Positions 63,942 through 64,000 of a stretch of 64,000 nucleotides of DNA are shown here, piece after piece. The notes beneath the pieces were generated by a model, which was given only the letters and a program-made list of their open reading frames with translations, searched no databases and had not been told where the DNA came from. A program made the translations under genes and the position numbers. The DNA comes from an uncultured Phascolarctobacterium sp. (GTDB taxonomy: Bacteria; Bacillota; Negativicutes; Acidaminococcales; Acidaminococcaceae), in the NCBI GenBank assembly GCA_958448515.1, contig CAUDEF010000010.1, positions 1 to 64,000 on the forward strand, written 5' to 3'. How positions within the stretch are numbered: position 1 is the first letter of the stretch; every line of letters begins with the position of its first letter.

Positions 63942-64000
63942 TTACAGCTGTCCTACCAAATCAAGGCTTGGTTTGAGAGTATCAGCGCCAGGCTGCCATT
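63942..64000 (-). CDS. ahpC: Alkyl hydroperoxide reductase AhpC, C-terminal fragment
   Basis: Only the last 18 codons and the stop lie in the window. The frame reads WQPGADTLKPSLDLVGQL, matching the conserved AhpC tail (TLxPSLDLVGxI). The gene continues beyond 64000. It precedes the AhpF-like gene by one base, so the two form an operon for peroxide reduction. Confidence 0.88.
   Translation of the reverse strand, partial: WQPGADTLKPSLDLVGQL

Overview
The window looks like ordinary chromosome of an anaerobic diderm Firmicute (class Negativicutes; an Acidaminococcaceae member close to Phascolarctobacterium is my best guess). The reasons are moderately low GC with strong GGAGG-type ribosome sites, Firmicute-style attenuators (a preQ1-I riboswitch and a cobalamin-like leader), a reverse-type rubrerythrin, a DcuC dicarboxylate carrier and a biotin pyruvate carboxylase, together with an exported beta-barrel protein ending in Phe, which implies an outer membrane. 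The taxon is inferred from gene content and was not tested. I see no phage, insertion sequence, plasmid gene, CRISPR array or rRNA. There is one tRNA (Thr, CGT).

Layout. 1-5.9 kb (mostly minus): M19 dipeptidase, DcuC, a cytoplasmic CbiK-type cobaltochelatase, and a second, exported CbiK-type protein behind a structured leader with terminator and antiterminator; then a secreted protein of unknown role with a DtxR/MntR-like regulator. 6-11.2 kb: an FkbM methyltransferase and a three-gene ferric-iron-type ABC importer. 11.2-14.6 kb: an SDR enzyme divergent from an HxlR regulator, an orphan iron-type binding lipoprotein, and a ThiW-type ECF S component with a small membrane protein and an ArsR/CzrA-type metal sensor. 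14.7-23.8 kb: CoA-transferase, M48 protease, rubrerythrin, outer-membrane barrel, lipid flippase, M23 peptidase, PurC, a zinc-ribbon protein and a radical SAM enzyme. 23.8-34.3 kb: envelope and growth genes (NlpC/P60, an AAA+ regulator without GAFTGA, M23, TrmB, FtsW/SpoVE, a PASTA penicillin-binding protein), then Fhs, an unusual FolD and VanZ.

34.5-37.4 kb is a complete S-A-A'-T ECF importer. 37.5-41.1 kb is a CpxP/Spy-like periplasmic protein divergent from an OmpR-type two-component system. Glutamate racemase follows. 42.2-49.7 kb is an eleven-gene Mrp/Mbh-type cation/proton antiporter operon with split MrpA C-terminal pieces and three large antiporter-like subunits. 49.7-55 kb: DMT exporter, LarA, an XRE regulator, tRNA-Thr, two small enzymes, then a preQ1-I riboswitch controlling a radical SAM protein and a YhhQ-type queuosine-precursor transporter, read here as a queuosine salvage operon. 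55-64 kb: an unrecognised 518-residue protein, pyruvate carboxylase, FtsH, and an alkyl-hydroperoxide reductase pair whose reductase has the AhpF domains in permuted order; the AhpC gene runs off the window end.

The most rewarding places to look again are the preQ1/queuosine operon, the FolD that lacks the usual catalytic Lys and Gln, the antiporter operon with its lysine-less third subunit, the cobaltochelatase leader RNA, the permuted AhpF, and a GC-rich structured element near 21.9 kb that no gene explains.
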